A stretch of DNA of 64,000 nucleotides. It comes from Oceanobacillus arenosus. Its GTDB lineage: Bacteria > Bacillota > Bacilli > Bacillales > Amphibacillaceae. The notes below the pieces were generated by a model, which had not been told where the DNA came from, ran no database searches, and was given only the letters and a program-made list of their open reading frames with translations. This document shows positions 55,475 through 64,000 of the stretch, one piece after another (positions within the stretch are counted from its first letter, which is position 1; the number at the start of each line of letters is the position of its first letter). The position numbers were made by a program, and so were the translations under genes. The stretch lies in contig NZ_PIOC01000001.1 of assembly GCF_003369575.1 (NCBI RefSeq), forward strand, positions 62,001-126,000, read 5' to 3'.

Positions 55475-57484
55475 ATGGTGGAAATGGATTTATATAGAAA
55501 TGCAGATAGAAAATTTAGAATGGAAATAGAAGGTTTGCGTGCTGTCGCATCAATCCTTGTTGCTGTATATCATATATGGCTGGGAAATGTTTCAGGTGGT
55601 GTTGACGTCTTCTTTGTTGTTTCCGGATTTTTAATCACTACTTCACTGTTAAATAGGTTTGAAAGAAATGGAAGGATAGACTTTCCTGGATTTATTTTGC
55701 GTTTGGCAAAAAGGCTGTTCCCGGCAGCATTTTCCGTGCTGTTCATCGTTATGATTGCTTGTATTTTATGGCTCCCGCAAGTTCGCTGGGATCAAACCCT
55801 AGCAGAAGTTATTGCTTCTGCATTGTACTTCCAAAACTGGGAGCTAGCGACTAGTGCTATTGATTATCTAGCACAAAATAATGAGGCTAGCCCATTCCAG
55901 CATTTTTGGGCTATGTCAATTCAAGGGCAATTCTATATCATTTGGCCACTTTTATTATTTATTGCAATCCTACTTGCAAAGTATATTTTGAATAAATCAG
56001 TTCGGTTTACTTTCTTAATGACATTAATCGTAATATTATGCTTGTCATTTACTTATTCTGTTTATTTAACAGAGATTAATCAACCATGGGCATACTTTGA
56101 TACATTTACAAGAGTATGGGAATTTAGTATCGGTGGTATAGTGGCACTACTGATTTCGAATATAGTTTTGCGTAAATCAGTCAGTGTGATCATCGGCTGG
56201 CTTGGTCTATTTGGGCTAATAAGTTGTGGTATCCTATTACAAGTTTCTACCGTTTTTCCAGGATACGCGGCACTTTGGCCTACATTGAGTGCGGTCTTTA
56301 TCCTCTTAGCAGGGAATCAAGGTGGTTCATTTGGGGTTCATCGTCTATTAAGTACTAAACCGCTAGTAAAGTTTGGCAGCATATCTTACGGATTTTATTT
56401 GTGGCACTGGCCTTTATTGATATTTTACTTTATCTTAACTGGAAATGAAACAGCTCACTTAATAGATGGCTCTATTATTATTATTTTGGCAGTTGTACTT
56501 TCTTATTTAACGATAACGTTTATAGAAAAACCAATCAGAAACAATAAATCGATTAATACAAATTTAAAAACGGCATTGGTTGCAGTGGCTATCATGGCAC
56601 CAGTATTAGTATTTTCAGGTTTCTGGTCAGGAAATATTAACCATCAGAATGCAGATTTAGAAAATGTAGTTGAGAATGAAGAATATCCAGGGGCAGCAGT
56701 ATTTGCTTTTGCTTCCGGAGAAGATAACATAACAGAGGAAAGTGATATACCAGTAGCTCCTTCCCCTATCCAAGCAAGAAATGATTTACCGGTACTTTAT
56801 AATGATGGTTGTCATCAAACGCTAGGTGAATCAGAAGTAATCGAATGTGAGTATGGTGTTACAGATAGCCCTGATTATATAGTAGCTCTTGTTGGCGGAT
56901 CTCATTCCGCACATTGGCTTCCTGCTCTGCAAGGATTTGCAGAGGAAGAAAAAATAAAAATACTAAACTATACAAAGAGTGGTTGTCGTTTCTCAGCTGA
57001 AGAATTTGAAGCTGAGGATTGTACGGAATGGAATGAAAATTTGAAAGATATTCTTCTGGCAAATAAGCCTGATATCATTTTTACAACTGCAGATGCCACG
57101 GAACTGGATAATGTACCAGAAGGATATGTTAAACAGTGGGAAACATTAAGTGATGCAGATATACCAGTTTTCGCTGTTAGGGATAATCCAAGATTTGGAT
57201 TCGATGTTCCATCCTGTGTTGAAGAGAAAGGGAAAGATACTATTGAATGTTCTATTGAGCGTGAGGAAATTCTTCCAGCAGCAGACGCATGGAGTAAATT
57301 GGAAAAACCACCAAGTAATGTTCATTACGTTGATTTGAGTGACTCTTTCTGTGAAGTTGATTACTGTAAGCCAGTTGTTGGGAATATATTAGTCTATAGA
57401 GACTCGTATCATATTACAGCAACTTATGCAAACACATTGGCTCCAATTATCCGTCATAAACTAATGCCAATATTAGAGCGATAA
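55475..57484 (+). CDS. acyltransferase-3 / SGNH fusion (OatA-like)
   Basis: 669 residues. Acyltransferase_3 domain with about ten membrane helices (about 15-390): FRMEIEGLRAVASILVAVYH with the catalytic His, GGVDVFFVVSGFLITTSL, SPFQHFWAMSIQGQFYIIWP, YGFYLWHWPLLI. The soluble C-terminal domain (about 430-669) is SGNH-like: ALVGGSHSAHW (Ser) and YRDSYHITATYA (Asp and His). O-acetylates or similarly decorates peptidoglycan, teichoic acid or exopolysaccharide at the cell surface. The ATG at 55484 is an alternative start. Confidence 0.92.
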   Translation: MVEMDLYRNADRKFRMEIEGLRAVASILVAVYHIWLGNVSGGVDVFFVVSGFLITTSLLNRFERNGRIDFPGFILRLAKRLFPAAFSVLFIVMIACILWLPQVRWDQTLAEVIASALYFQNWELATSAIDYLAQNNEASPFQHFWAMSIQGQFYIIWPLLLFIAILLAKYILNKSVRFTFLMTLIVILCLSFTYSVYLTEINQPWAYFDTFTRVWEFSIGGIVALLISNIVLRKSVSVIIGWLGLFGLISCGILLQVSTVFPGYAALWPTLSAVFILLAGNQGGSFGVHRLLSTKPLVKFGSISYGFYLWHWPLLIFYFILTGNETAHLIDGSIIIILAVVLSYLTITFIEKPIRNNKSINTNLKTALVAVAIMAPVLVFSGFWSGNINHQNADLENVVENEEYPGAAVFAFASGEDNITEESDIPVAPSPIQARNDLPVLYNDGCHQTLGESEVIECEYGVTDSPDYIVALVGGSHSAHWLPALQGFAEEEKIKILNYTKSGCRFSAEEFEAEDCTEWNENLKDILLANKPDIIFTTADATELDNVPEGYVKQWETLSDADIPVFAVRDNPRFGFDVPSCVEEKGKDTIECSIEREEILPAADAWSKLEKPPSNVHYVDLSDSFCEVDYCKPVVGNILVYRDSYHITATYANTLAPIIRHKLMPILER

Positions 57485-57515
57485 CACCCTATAAACTTTA
57501 TAGACTTTAAAATCA

Positions 57516-57555
57516 AGGTAACCCCTAACAGATCTAAGACTGTTAGGGGTTACCT
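57516..57555. terminator. terminator shared by convergent acyltransferase and CWB2 genes
   Basis: AGGTAACCCCTAACAG / CTGTTAGGGGTTACCT, perfect 16-bp stem with an 8-base loop. Confidence 0.85.
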
Positions 57556-57566
57556 CTTTCAAATTG

Positions 57567-59969
57567 TTATTTTACTAGATTGATAATTTGGTTCCTCGTG
57601 TTTTCAGAAATGGCTACCGAGCCACCTAAGAAATATAGATCTGGTTTAGAATTCACTTTTTTATTTAGCCAAGTATTAACTTCATTTGGTAATTTATTTG
57701 AAAGCGTCAAAATAATCGGAGCACCTAATTTCGCTGCAAATGGAGCAGCAGTTAAAGCATCAGCAGTTTCCATTCCTTGCGAAACAAATAAATTATCAAT
57801 ATCACTAGTTCCGTAATAATGATCTACAATCGCAGTGCTTGTTTCAAATCTTGTAGCACCAGATACTCGTACGACATTATTTGTGCCGACTAACTCCTTC
57901 AATTGTTTTTCAACAGTAGAGGAGACAGCTATTTTTCCACCTATAATTGTTACCTTTTTAACACCATAATCTGTAATATAAGTTTGTATATTTTCGTTTA
58001 ACTTTTTGTTACCTGTTAGTAAAATAGGAATGTTATTTTCTCCTGCATAAGGCGCTATTGCCAATGGATCAGATGATGTTTCTGAACCAGTAGTCACAAA
58101 AATTTCGTCTACATTAGAATGTTTATCAACTTCTTTTGCAACCTCAAGTGCAGTAACATATCGGTCACGACCTGAAATACGGTTTATACCGCTATTAGGG
58201 AATTTCTCTTTTAGTGCTTTTTCTACATCTGCAGATATCGCTTGTGTTTCTCCGCCTAAAATGTAGATTACATCAGGTTGTAGTCTATCAAGCTCTTTCT
58301 CTACAGAAGCTGTAATTTTATTATTTTGAGTTAATAACAAAGGTGAATCCAAGCTAGAAGCAAGTACACTTCCTGTTAATGCATCAATCGGCAAGTCTCC
58401 TCTACCGATGACTACCGAGGACGGCTGTTCCCAATGCCATCCGAAGTTCGAAATACTTACTCCTGTCTCATATCGTGTGAGGCCTGATAGTCTGTAGACA
58501 TCCAAGTATTCATTTTTAGGACTTAAATAACTTGATGCAACCCAGCCTGTTTGACCGGAGCTTGTACGGATTGGCAACCATACATACTGATTTACATTTG
58601 AATTATTTCCTTTATAGATCCCGGTTATAGTTACTTTTGTACCTTTATTTAAGGACCCAATTACACTACCACCTGCACTGCTTCGTAGTCGTACACCATT
58701 TGCATTGATATAAGCTGTGTCATTTTTCACCAATGACTGGCTTGAATAGTGCTGTGGACCTTCTACAACAACATTTTCATTATGAAATCTAAGTTGACCA
58801 TTTTCTAGCTTATACGGCTCTAACTTATATGTTGGAAATGGTGTAATATCGATTAAGCTATAATCTCTTAATCGCTCAAAAACCTTTTCCTGATATGCAG
58901 TATAAGGATTTTCTAATGGATTGTTTCTTGGTAACATTCCATTGTATGCCATTATAGCAAAATACCAGTTTTCAATTACCATAGGATCATCATTATTAAT
59001 GGTTGGAATTATCGGAGTTTTTGCTTTGCTATAATTCCATTTATCTTTTAAGATCTTAATTCCCTCTTGAATATTAAAGCGAATATTTGTTTTCAAATCA
59101 CGAATATACTTTTCTTTTTCAGGTCCATCTTTCAAATACATATGATTTGAAATTTGCATTATGCCAATACCAATACAATCATAACCTAGTTTAACATTGG
59201 TATCATCGTATGCTAGTGTTTTGTCCCCTGCTTTACAGGCTTTAACTCTATCTGGAACTACTGTCCAATCTTGTTGCCATCCGCTTTCTTGAAAAGCAAT
59301 TGCTTTTACGATTTCTGGTGCAACTCCAGCTTTGAGAGATTCTTCAGTTAATATTTTATTAACTTCTGCATAAGAAGGATTTTCACTTAGGGCACCAATC
59401 TTTTTATCACTGCTTAGGATATTTGAATTTTCTATATCCCTTTTTCCTTCTACTACAATATTATTTGTAATAGAAAACGTTTGTGTAACAATTTTGGAAG
59501 GCTCAGTCATTATATCCCCTTCCTCAAATTCAGGATAATTTAGTGTAATTTGATTATCTTCTATATTTATCCGTGCACGTTCATACACATCAGATGAATA
59601 AACACTTTCTGCACCTGTTTCGTCAAGTTTTAATACTTCAAAGTATAGTGCATTTGATGAACCATCGTAACGATAAGTAATTATTGCATAGTTCTGGTTA
59701 TCAATCACAACTTTTTTAAGAGATGATACTTTGACTGTAAAAAGTTCTTTATTGAAAATTTCCTTACCACCTTCTATAATAGAAAGCTTTGAATGTACAT
59801 CTCCGTTAGAAACTAGTATTTCTTTTGTTTCTGTTAATTGCTCCTTAGTCTCGCCATTGTTGAAATAATATGTATCTACTTCTTCAGCTCCAACTTGAAA
59901 CGGTAATATGAGTACTAATGACAATAGAATCATAGAAAATAGATATTTAATTAATTGATTGTGTTTCAC
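57567..59969 (-). CDS. lysozyme-like / SH3 wall protein with three CWB2 repeats
   Basis: 800 residues. Signal peptide about 1-28 (FQVGAEE boundary). A beta-rich N-terminal region (30-195) is followed by a lysozyme-like transglycosylase domain (about 200-350): IVKAIAFQESGWQQDW with the catalytic Glu, GIGIMQISNHMYL, IENWYFAIMAYNGMLP. An SH3b domain follows (about 415-490; NANGVRLRSSAGGSVIGSLN, GQTGWVASSYLSP). Residues about 495-800 hold three CWB2 units (RLSGLTRYETGVSISNFGW, RISGRDRYVTALEVA, RVSGATRFETSTAIV). A muralytic enzyme or wall-remodelling factor. Ribosome binding site AAGGAGGAA. Confidence 0.92.
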   Translation of the reverse strand: MKHNQLIKYLFSMILLSLVLILPFQVGAEEVDTYYFNNGETKEQLTETKEILVSNGDVHSKLSIIEGGKEIFNKELFTVKVSSLKKVVIDNQNYAIITYRYDGSSNALYFEVLKLDETGAESVYSSDVYERARINIEDNQITLNYPEFEEGDIMTEPSKIVTQTFSITNNIVVEGKRDIENSNILSSDKKIGALSENPSYAEVNKILTEESLKAGVAPEIVKAIAFQESGWQQDWTVVPDRVKACKAGDKTLAYDDTNVKLGYDCIGIGIMQISNHMYLKDGPEKEKYIRDLKTNIRFNIQEGIKILKDKWNYSKAKTPIIPTINNDDPMVIENWYFAIMAYNGMLPRNNPLENPYTAYQEKVFERLRDYSLIDITPFPTYKLEPYKLENGQLRFHNENVVVEGPQHYSSQSLVKNDTAYINANGVRLRSSAGGSVIGSLNKGTKVTITGIYKGNNSNVNQYVWLPIRTSSGQTGWVASSYLSPKNEYLDVYRLSGLTRYETGVSISNFGWHWEQPSSVVIGRGDLPIDALTGSVLASSLDSPLLLTQNNKITASVEKELDRLQPDVIYILGGETQAISADVEKALKEKFPNSGINRISGRDRYVTALEVAKEVDKHSNVDEIFVTTGSETSSDPLAIAPYAGENNIPILLTGNKKLNENIQTYITDYGVKKVTIIGGKIAVSSTVEKQLKELVGTNNVVRVSGATRFETSTAIVDHYYGTSDIDNLFVSQGMETADALTAAPFAAKLGAPIILTLSNKLPNEVNTWLNKKVNSKPDLYFLGGSVAISENTRNQIINLVK

Positions 59970-60216
59970 TTTAGTATAGTTCCTCCTTCAAACTTATTTA
60001 CTTATAGCATAACATGACTAACATGGTTTTATCTATTTATTTCCTGATGATTTCCCTTAAAGATACAAAAATGTAAAATAATGTACTCCTCTTTATATTT
60101 AATCAAATAACTGTTGAAAAAATATAAACATTATTCAACAGTCATTTTTTACACTAACCACATTTATAAGGTACAATATAATTACTCTACTTCTATTATT
60201 AAAGGAGCAAAATTAT

Positions 60217-61239
60217 ATGAAATTTTCGCAAGAGGAAATCTTAACTTTCAATCCATATAAGGATCATAATTTAGATGTTGAAGTTAGATTAGTGCTCAAG
60301 GACATTGTAAAAAACGAATTCTCACACTTAATTGTCATTAAGCCGAGAAAATCTGTTCAAATTAAAGTAAAAGAGCTAGACAATCATCTGCTGTATAAAT
60401 ATAAATACCAAATTAAGTCAGGCAACAAATGGCAGGATCATATTATGTATCAAAATATTATTGAAGAAAATGAAACGGATGAAGGAATTAAGTATTTGTT
60501 TTTTCCTGGAAATCGTAAAACCAACCTATTTGCCAAAAAGAAAGATAATCACTTAATTGTTATCTTTCAAGGTATAAAGGACCTTAATAGAACGACTTAT
60601 TATAATTATATTAAAACACTTAAAGACGTAAACGCACCACGACTTTATATTAAGGATGATTATGGAACAGATGAAAAAACGCATACATCGTATTACTTAG
60701 GACCTAATAAAAGCTTTACGATTTCTGATAAGGTTTTAAATTTAATTGAAGCTGCGAGAACTGAATTAGATATCGATAAAGAAAATGTTATTTGTGCTGG
60801 TTCTAGTAAGGGAGGATACGCTGCACTCTATTTTAGCCATAAAGGGAAATATGGTTATGCAGTTGTAGGTGGTCCACAAATATTAATTGGAAACTATTTG
60901 AGTAATGGAAAAATTGATGGGCATGAAGAGAAATCCATTCTACCGCCAATTCTTAGATACCTATGTGGTGAAATTACAGTTGAAAACATTGAATGGGCGA
61001 ACAATATCCTATTAAACGAGATTAAAAGGTCAGAACATCAACCTAATATTGCATTACATGTTGGAAAAGATGAACCACATTACCCTAATCATGTTGTTCC
61101 ACTATTACACTTTTTTGAAGAAACTGGGAGAAAGGAAATACAATTAGACCTTGGGGATTATAGTACTCATAAGGACTTAGCGAAACATTTCCCAGACTTT
61201 CTAGAAAGGAATGTAAAAGCTATTTGTGATAGCAACTAA
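60217..61239 (+). CDS. alpha/beta-hydrolase-fold protein with GSSKG nucleophile elbow
   Basis: 340 residues, no signal peptide. A beta-rich N-terminal region (about 1-110) is followed by an alpha/beta-hydrolase-like domain: HLIVIFQGIKD, DDYGTDEKTHTSYYLGPN (possibly an oxyanion loop), VICAGSSKGGYAALYF with Ser of GxSxG, and a C-terminal GDYSTHKDLAKHFPDFL whose His could complete the triad. Similar to Asp2-type and polysaccharide-cluster hydrolases of unknown substrate. AAAGGAGC precedes the ATG. Flanked by CWB2, glucosaminidase-remnant and heparinase-like genes, so a wall- or capsule-glycan role is plausible. Confidence 0.78.
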   Translation: MKFSQEEILTFNPYKDHNLDVEVRLVLKDIVKNEFSHLIVIKPRKSVQIKVKELDNHLLYKYKYQIKSGNKWQDHIMYQNIIEENETDEGIKYLFFPGNRKTNLFAKKKDNHLIVIFQGIKDLNRTTYYNYIKTLKDVNAPRLYIKDDYGTDEKTHTSYYLGPNKSFTISDKVLNLIEAARTELDIDKENVICAGSSKGGYAALYFSHKGKYGYAVVGGPQILIGNYLSNGKIDGHEEKSILPPILRYLCGEITVENIEWANNILLNEIKRSEHQPNIALHVGKDEPHYPNHVVPLLHFFEETGRKEIQLDLGDYSTHKDLAKHFPDFLERNVKAICDSN

Positions 61240-61275
61240 TCGAATAACTAATAGCCTTCCTTGATCCAATTAACA

Positions 61276-61315
61276 AAAAAAACACATTAACTCAAATTTT
61301 GTTAATGTGTTTTTT
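61276..61315. terminator. intrinsic terminator of the hydrolase gene
   Basis: AACACATTAAC / GTTAATGTGTT around a 9-base loop, flanked by A-run and T-run, usable in both directions. Confidence 0.8.
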
Positions 61316-61343
61316 CGTTAATTAGTTTTATAGACTGGAATAT

Positions 61344-61770
61344 CTAATACATATTAGAAATTTGTTTTGATGCCCAGCCAATATCTGTTGCATATTGATG
61401 CGAAGCATATCCAAGGGATTCCATTGCATTTTATATAGCGTATTTTGACCAGACCTTTGAGAAAGTATTTAACACAGTTACGGACAAGCCACTAAGTCTT
61501 GATAGATCAGGAAATTGGAATCGCTGTTTTTCGTCATTTACAAAGTTAGTTGGATTTAAATATGTCCTAACATCTTGGACCTTAGCATTTCTCCAAGCAC
61601 CTAAGCTTACTCGATGCCAGCTACTTACTTCTTCTAGTATGGTAAATGTTGCTCCTTTTGCCATTGCATAAATATAACTATCTGTACTCTCAGAAGCATG
61701 AATTTTTAGATTTACTTTTGCTTCGCCTATTCTCTTGTTAACATTTGCTAAAGTACTATGGACATACAAT
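61344..61770 (-). pseudogene. gutted SH3-glucosaminidase (LytD-like) gene
   Basis: Minus-strand frame with AKVNLKIHASESTDSYIYAM (SH3b-like), LEEVSSWHRVSLGAWRNAKV, then QDVRTYLNPTNFVNDE and RFQFPDLSRLSGLSVTVLN, the entry to an endo-beta-N-acetylglucosaminidase domain. It then runs into a stop, and the next frame ends ESLGYASHQYATDIGWASK-QISNMY with a stop at 61344, which is the C-terminal end of the same domain. Most of the catalytic core is missing, and the N-terminal signal and start are absent. Probably lost by internal deletion. Confidence 0.8.
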
Positions 61771-61804
61771 GTAACCACTAAACTAAAATAGACAATTTTT
61801 GCTA

Positions 61805-61845
61805 GATAAAAAGAAGCACTTATTTCGCTAAAAAATAAGTGCTTC
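61805..61845 (-). terminator. intrinsic terminator downstream of the heparinase-like gene
   Basis: GAAGCACTTATTT / AAATAAGTGCTTC, perfect 13-bp stem with a 7-base loop (61813-61845), followed on the minus strand by TTTTTATC. Confidence 0.85.
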
Positions 61846-61889
61846 CATTTGTAAAATTGTTGTTGTTCTGCTATAAAGTGAACCCTCAT

Positions 61890-62005
61890 TCATCATTCAG
61901 TGGGGGTTTCCCTACCATCTCCACTGCACAGACAAGCTTTACAAGGTTCTTACAGCCAGATAATGCGGGATAAGCAGTGAATGGTTGCACTTGCCACTTT
62001 TAATT
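61890..62005. other. GC-rich gene-free block before the heparinase terminator
   Basis: Holds GTGGGGGTTTCCC, TACAAGGTTCTTACAGCC and ATGCGGGATAAG. It looks unlike its AT-rich flanks and codes for nothing that I recognise. Possibly another intergenic element. Confidence 0.4.
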
Positions 62006-62011
62006 AACCGA

Positions 62012-63808
62012 TTAAATGATAAGTTTGTATTCGTCTCCAAGTATATTTATCAAAAGTACACTATTTTCTGTGTCGAATGCGATATTTTTTAACTTTTCAT
62101 TTCCATCACCAAGCGCTATTACTGTTACAAACTCCACTTCGTCTCCATATTTTACAAAAGCTGCTTGTGTGTTATTGGTTATCTCTCCAAACTTCTCAGA
62201 AATTATTGCTCGGGGTGTTTCACGATCACCTGAATACATCTTTACGTCATCAACCTCTAGCAACTGTTTAAAAACCACTTTATCGTTTTCTGAAGATGCC
62301 AATAGTTTATCTTTATTCACTTCACCAACTTCAACATCTGGAGCAAAGTTAAATATTTGATGAAATTGCGTAGCTTCTTCACTACTTATTTTATCGTGGA
62401 TGATAACAATATTTGGCTTGAAATACACGACTGCTCGTGAAATTTTAAGACCAGGATATGCATTGTTGATTCCTTTAACATAATCATAAACATCATTAGA
62501 CACAAAATTCACAGTACGAATTTTATTTCTATTTTCAAATGGGTCGGTAATTTCATAGTCCTTGTCCGGTATATAAATCGTCGAATGGGCTTGTGGAGAT
62601 AAGAAATATTTTCTTAATTTGTCTTTACTATCATAATTATATCTTCCTGAATCAGTCAAAATATCCTTTCCATTATAATACAATGAAATAGACAAATCAT
62701 CACGGTGTTTATGCGTTTTTCTTCCATATCCGCTGATGAAGGAAATCCATGTGGAATTAGCCTCTGTATCTCCCTCTGTTTGCATAATTGTTATACCTGC
62801 ATGCGAATCAGAAAATGACGTAAATAATTTTTTTCCCCAAGTATAACTACCCTTTTGTGTATCACCCAATAATGGCAGATCCCGATTAGGCTTTACCATA
62901 TATTCAAGATATTCATTTGTTTGCGATAGCTTTTGATTAATTTCATTACCAAGTGTTAGTTTATTTTTCCTCAAAAATCTCTCGACCTCATTAAATATTT
63001 TTCTAGTCATCAAGTGATAGGAAGGAGAATTTTCTAAATGAACTCCTTTAGAGCTGAAATCCCTATAAACTGCATTTGTTATTCTTAGTTTCCCTTTTTG
63101 AAACCATTGTTTTGCTCTCGAATAATTCCCCATAAAAATGGACAAGAGCAGTATTGACCTGTCAACCATAATTCCATGATTATTTTGAACATAGTTCTTA
63201 TCATCTTCTAAAAATTCCCCATGCTCGATTAATAATTTTGCAATAAGCTTCTCATTTATTTCAAGCTGATCTTTGGCGATATTGTAAAAATAAATAATAT
63301 TCATTACTCGATTTGCTACTGTATGGTCTACCCACTTAAATTTATTCCGTTCTTCATCCGTTTTAATATATTGAATCCATTCTAAAAGTATGGAGTATGC
63401 CTTATACAAATATTTTTTATCCTCAGTAAGCACAAATGCATCACATAAATGACTAATCACATTCAAACATTGCATATACAGTTGATAGGTATTGGCCGAA
63501 ACATGGTGCTTATAATTCCAATCAATTTTACTACCAAAAGAAATAACCTCTAGACTACTTATCAAAAAAAAGTCATTATTAAGAATACCCTCTGCCCATT
63601 CAATAGAGTCTTCGTGAGCAATCGTCGGCTTAATTAGATTTTTAGGATCAATTCTTTTAAATAAACCTTCCACGTCAAATGGATCATTATAAAAGGGAGC
63701 TAACTTTTCTTCTAGATCACTGATTTTACTTAAGATTTCTTTCATAAAAATCCTATCCCTTTTCTGAGTTTTTTTCTCATTAATAAAGCTTGTAATGATT
63801 TCACGCAA
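62012..63808 (-). CDS. heparinase II/III-family polysaccharide lyase-like protein
   Basis: 598 residues, no signal peptide. Helical N-terminal (alpha/alpha)-toroid-like half (about 30-330; NNHGIMVDRSILLLSIFMG, YRDFSSKGVHLENSPSYHLM) and a C-terminal beta-sandwich (about 340-598) with the family's YGRKTHKHRDDLSISLYYNG (catalytic His region), ILTDSGRYNYD, YFLSPQAHSTIYIPDKDYEI and IVIHDKISS. Such proteins cleave uronic-acid polymers or act in capsule loci. The start is taken as TTG behind AAAGGGAG; an ATG at 63745 behind AGGGATAGGA is an alternative. In front lies the truncated gene at the window end, apparently co-transcribed. Confidence 0.86.
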   Translation of the reverse strand: MREIITSFINEKKTQKRDRIFMKEILSKISDLEEKLAPFYNDPFDVEGLFKRIDPKNLIKPTIAHEDSIEWAEGILNNDFFLISSLEVISFGSKIDWNYKHHVSANTYQLYMQCLNVISHLCDAFVLTEDKKYLYKAYSILLEWIQYIKTDEERNKFKWVDHTVANRVMNIIYFYNIAKDQLEINEKLIAKLLIEHGEFLEDDKNYVQNNHGIMVDRSILLLSIFMGNYSRAKQWFQKGKLRITNAVYRDFSSKGVHLENSPSYHLMTRKIFNEVERFLRKNKLTLGNEINQKLSQTNEYLEYMVKPNRDLPLLGDTQKGSYTWGKKLFTSFSDSHAGITIMQTEGDTEANSTWISFISGYGRKTHKHRDDLSISLYYNGKDILTDSGRYNYDSKDKLRKYFLSPQAHSTIYIPDKDYEITDPFENRNKIRTVNFVSNDVYDYVKGINNAYPGLKISRAVVYFKPNIVIIHDKISSEEATQFHQIFNFAPDVEVGEVNKDKLLASSENDKVVFKQLLEVDDVKMYSGDRETPRAIISEKFGEITNNTQAAFVKYGDEVEFVTVIALGDGNEKLKNIAFDTENSVLLINILGDEYKLII

Positions 63809-63846
63809 AATGAAACTCCCTTTCATCAATTACTATTCAACAAGGT

Positions 63847-63999
63847 TCAGCCTCTACTATCAAAATATTGTTCACAATAAGAGACAAACTCTTCGTACTG
63901 CTTATTATTTATTAAACGTTCAAATTTACTTAAAGGTTCAACTGGATTTCGAATTAACGGTTTGTAAAGCTGGTAAATTTCATAAAGAACCTCTAATCC
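63847..63999 (-). CDS. C-terminal end of a gene continuing past the window
   Basis: The last 50 codons read GLEVLYEIYQLYKPLIRNP, then VEPLSKFERLINNKQYEEF and VSYCEQYFDS, ending in TGA. No domain can be named from so little. It precedes the heparinase-like gene by about 38 bp in the same direction, so it is probably in the same operon and part of a polysaccharide locus. Confidence 0.55.
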   Translation of the reverse strand, partial: GLEVLYEIYQLYKPLIRNPVEPLSKFERLINNKQYEEFVSYCEQYFDSRG

Positions 64000-64000
64000 T

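Noticed and set aside
61772-61889. N-terminal extension of the glucosaminidase remnant
   Set aside because: The frame there passes through a perfect terminator hairpin, so the codons are unlikely to be real.
1-64000. CRISPR array, tRNA, rRNA, prophage
   Set aside because: No regularly spaced direct repeats of CRISPR type, no cloverleaf or rRNA text, and no phage structural genes were seen.

Overview
The window looks like the chromosome of a low-GC, Gram-positive, spore-former-type Bacillaceae member, probably near Oceanobacillus/Virgibacillus. The grounds are AGGAGG-type ribosome binding sites, sigma-A-like promoters, a mtlA-R-F-D operon of Geobacillus type, a c-di-AMP (ydaO-yuaA) riboswitch, teichoic-acid genes, and five exported proteins ending in triple cell-wall-binding-repeat-2 (CWB2) modules. 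The genus is an inference. I saw no tRNA, rRNA, CRISPR array or prophage.

Bases 1-6651 are catabolic and read on the minus strand: the mannitol operon mtlA-mtlR-mtlF-mtlD (mtlD cut by the window edge) and nagA-nagB for N-acetylglucosamine-6-phosphate. A decayed IS4-like transposase (about 6801-7490) separates nagA from the next locus.

Bases 7578-24129 form one long minus-strand locus of fifteen tightly packed genes behind a good promoter with a palindrome just downstream. In order of transcription: nanE, a Gfo/Idh oxidoreductase, an RpiR-type regulator, a CUT1 ABC importer (binding protein and two permeases), a YesL-like membrane protein, a 638-residue six-hairpin-like protein, a DUF4127 protein, a secreted discoidin-DUF4855 protein, a sugar isomerase/epimerase, a ROK kinase, a 231-residue Gfo/Idh-C-like protein, a second Gfo/Idh, and a second isomerase/epimerase. 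It has NanE and a kinase but no sialic-acid aldolase, and nagAB lies next door. The likely output is ManNAc-6-P to GlcNAc-6-P to fructose-6-P, from an unidentified glycan that may be opened by 3-keto (oxidation/elimination) chemistry. This is the best candidate for an undescribed system.

Bases 24130-33857 carry an orphan oligopeptide-binding lipoprotein, a SGNH esterase, a giant secreted protein with two nuclease domains (EEP and endonuclease I), and an RNase HI-like protein.

Bases 33900-64000 are an envelope region: a dead WecG/TagA glycosyltransferase, tagD, an LCP ligase, tagO, an acyltransferase-SGNH protein, five CWB2 surface proteins (an amidase, three subtilases, a lysozyme-like/SH3 protein), a BsuPI-type inhibitor between two of the subtilases, a divergent PIG-L deacetylase / HGSNAT-like acetyltransferase pair, a Na+/dicarboxylate symporter behind a c-di-AMP riboswitch, an alpha/beta hydrolase, a gutted glucosaminidase and a heparinase II/III-like gene. 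Three copies of a 77-bp hairpin-bearing repeat and several GC-rich non-coding blocks lie between the genes.
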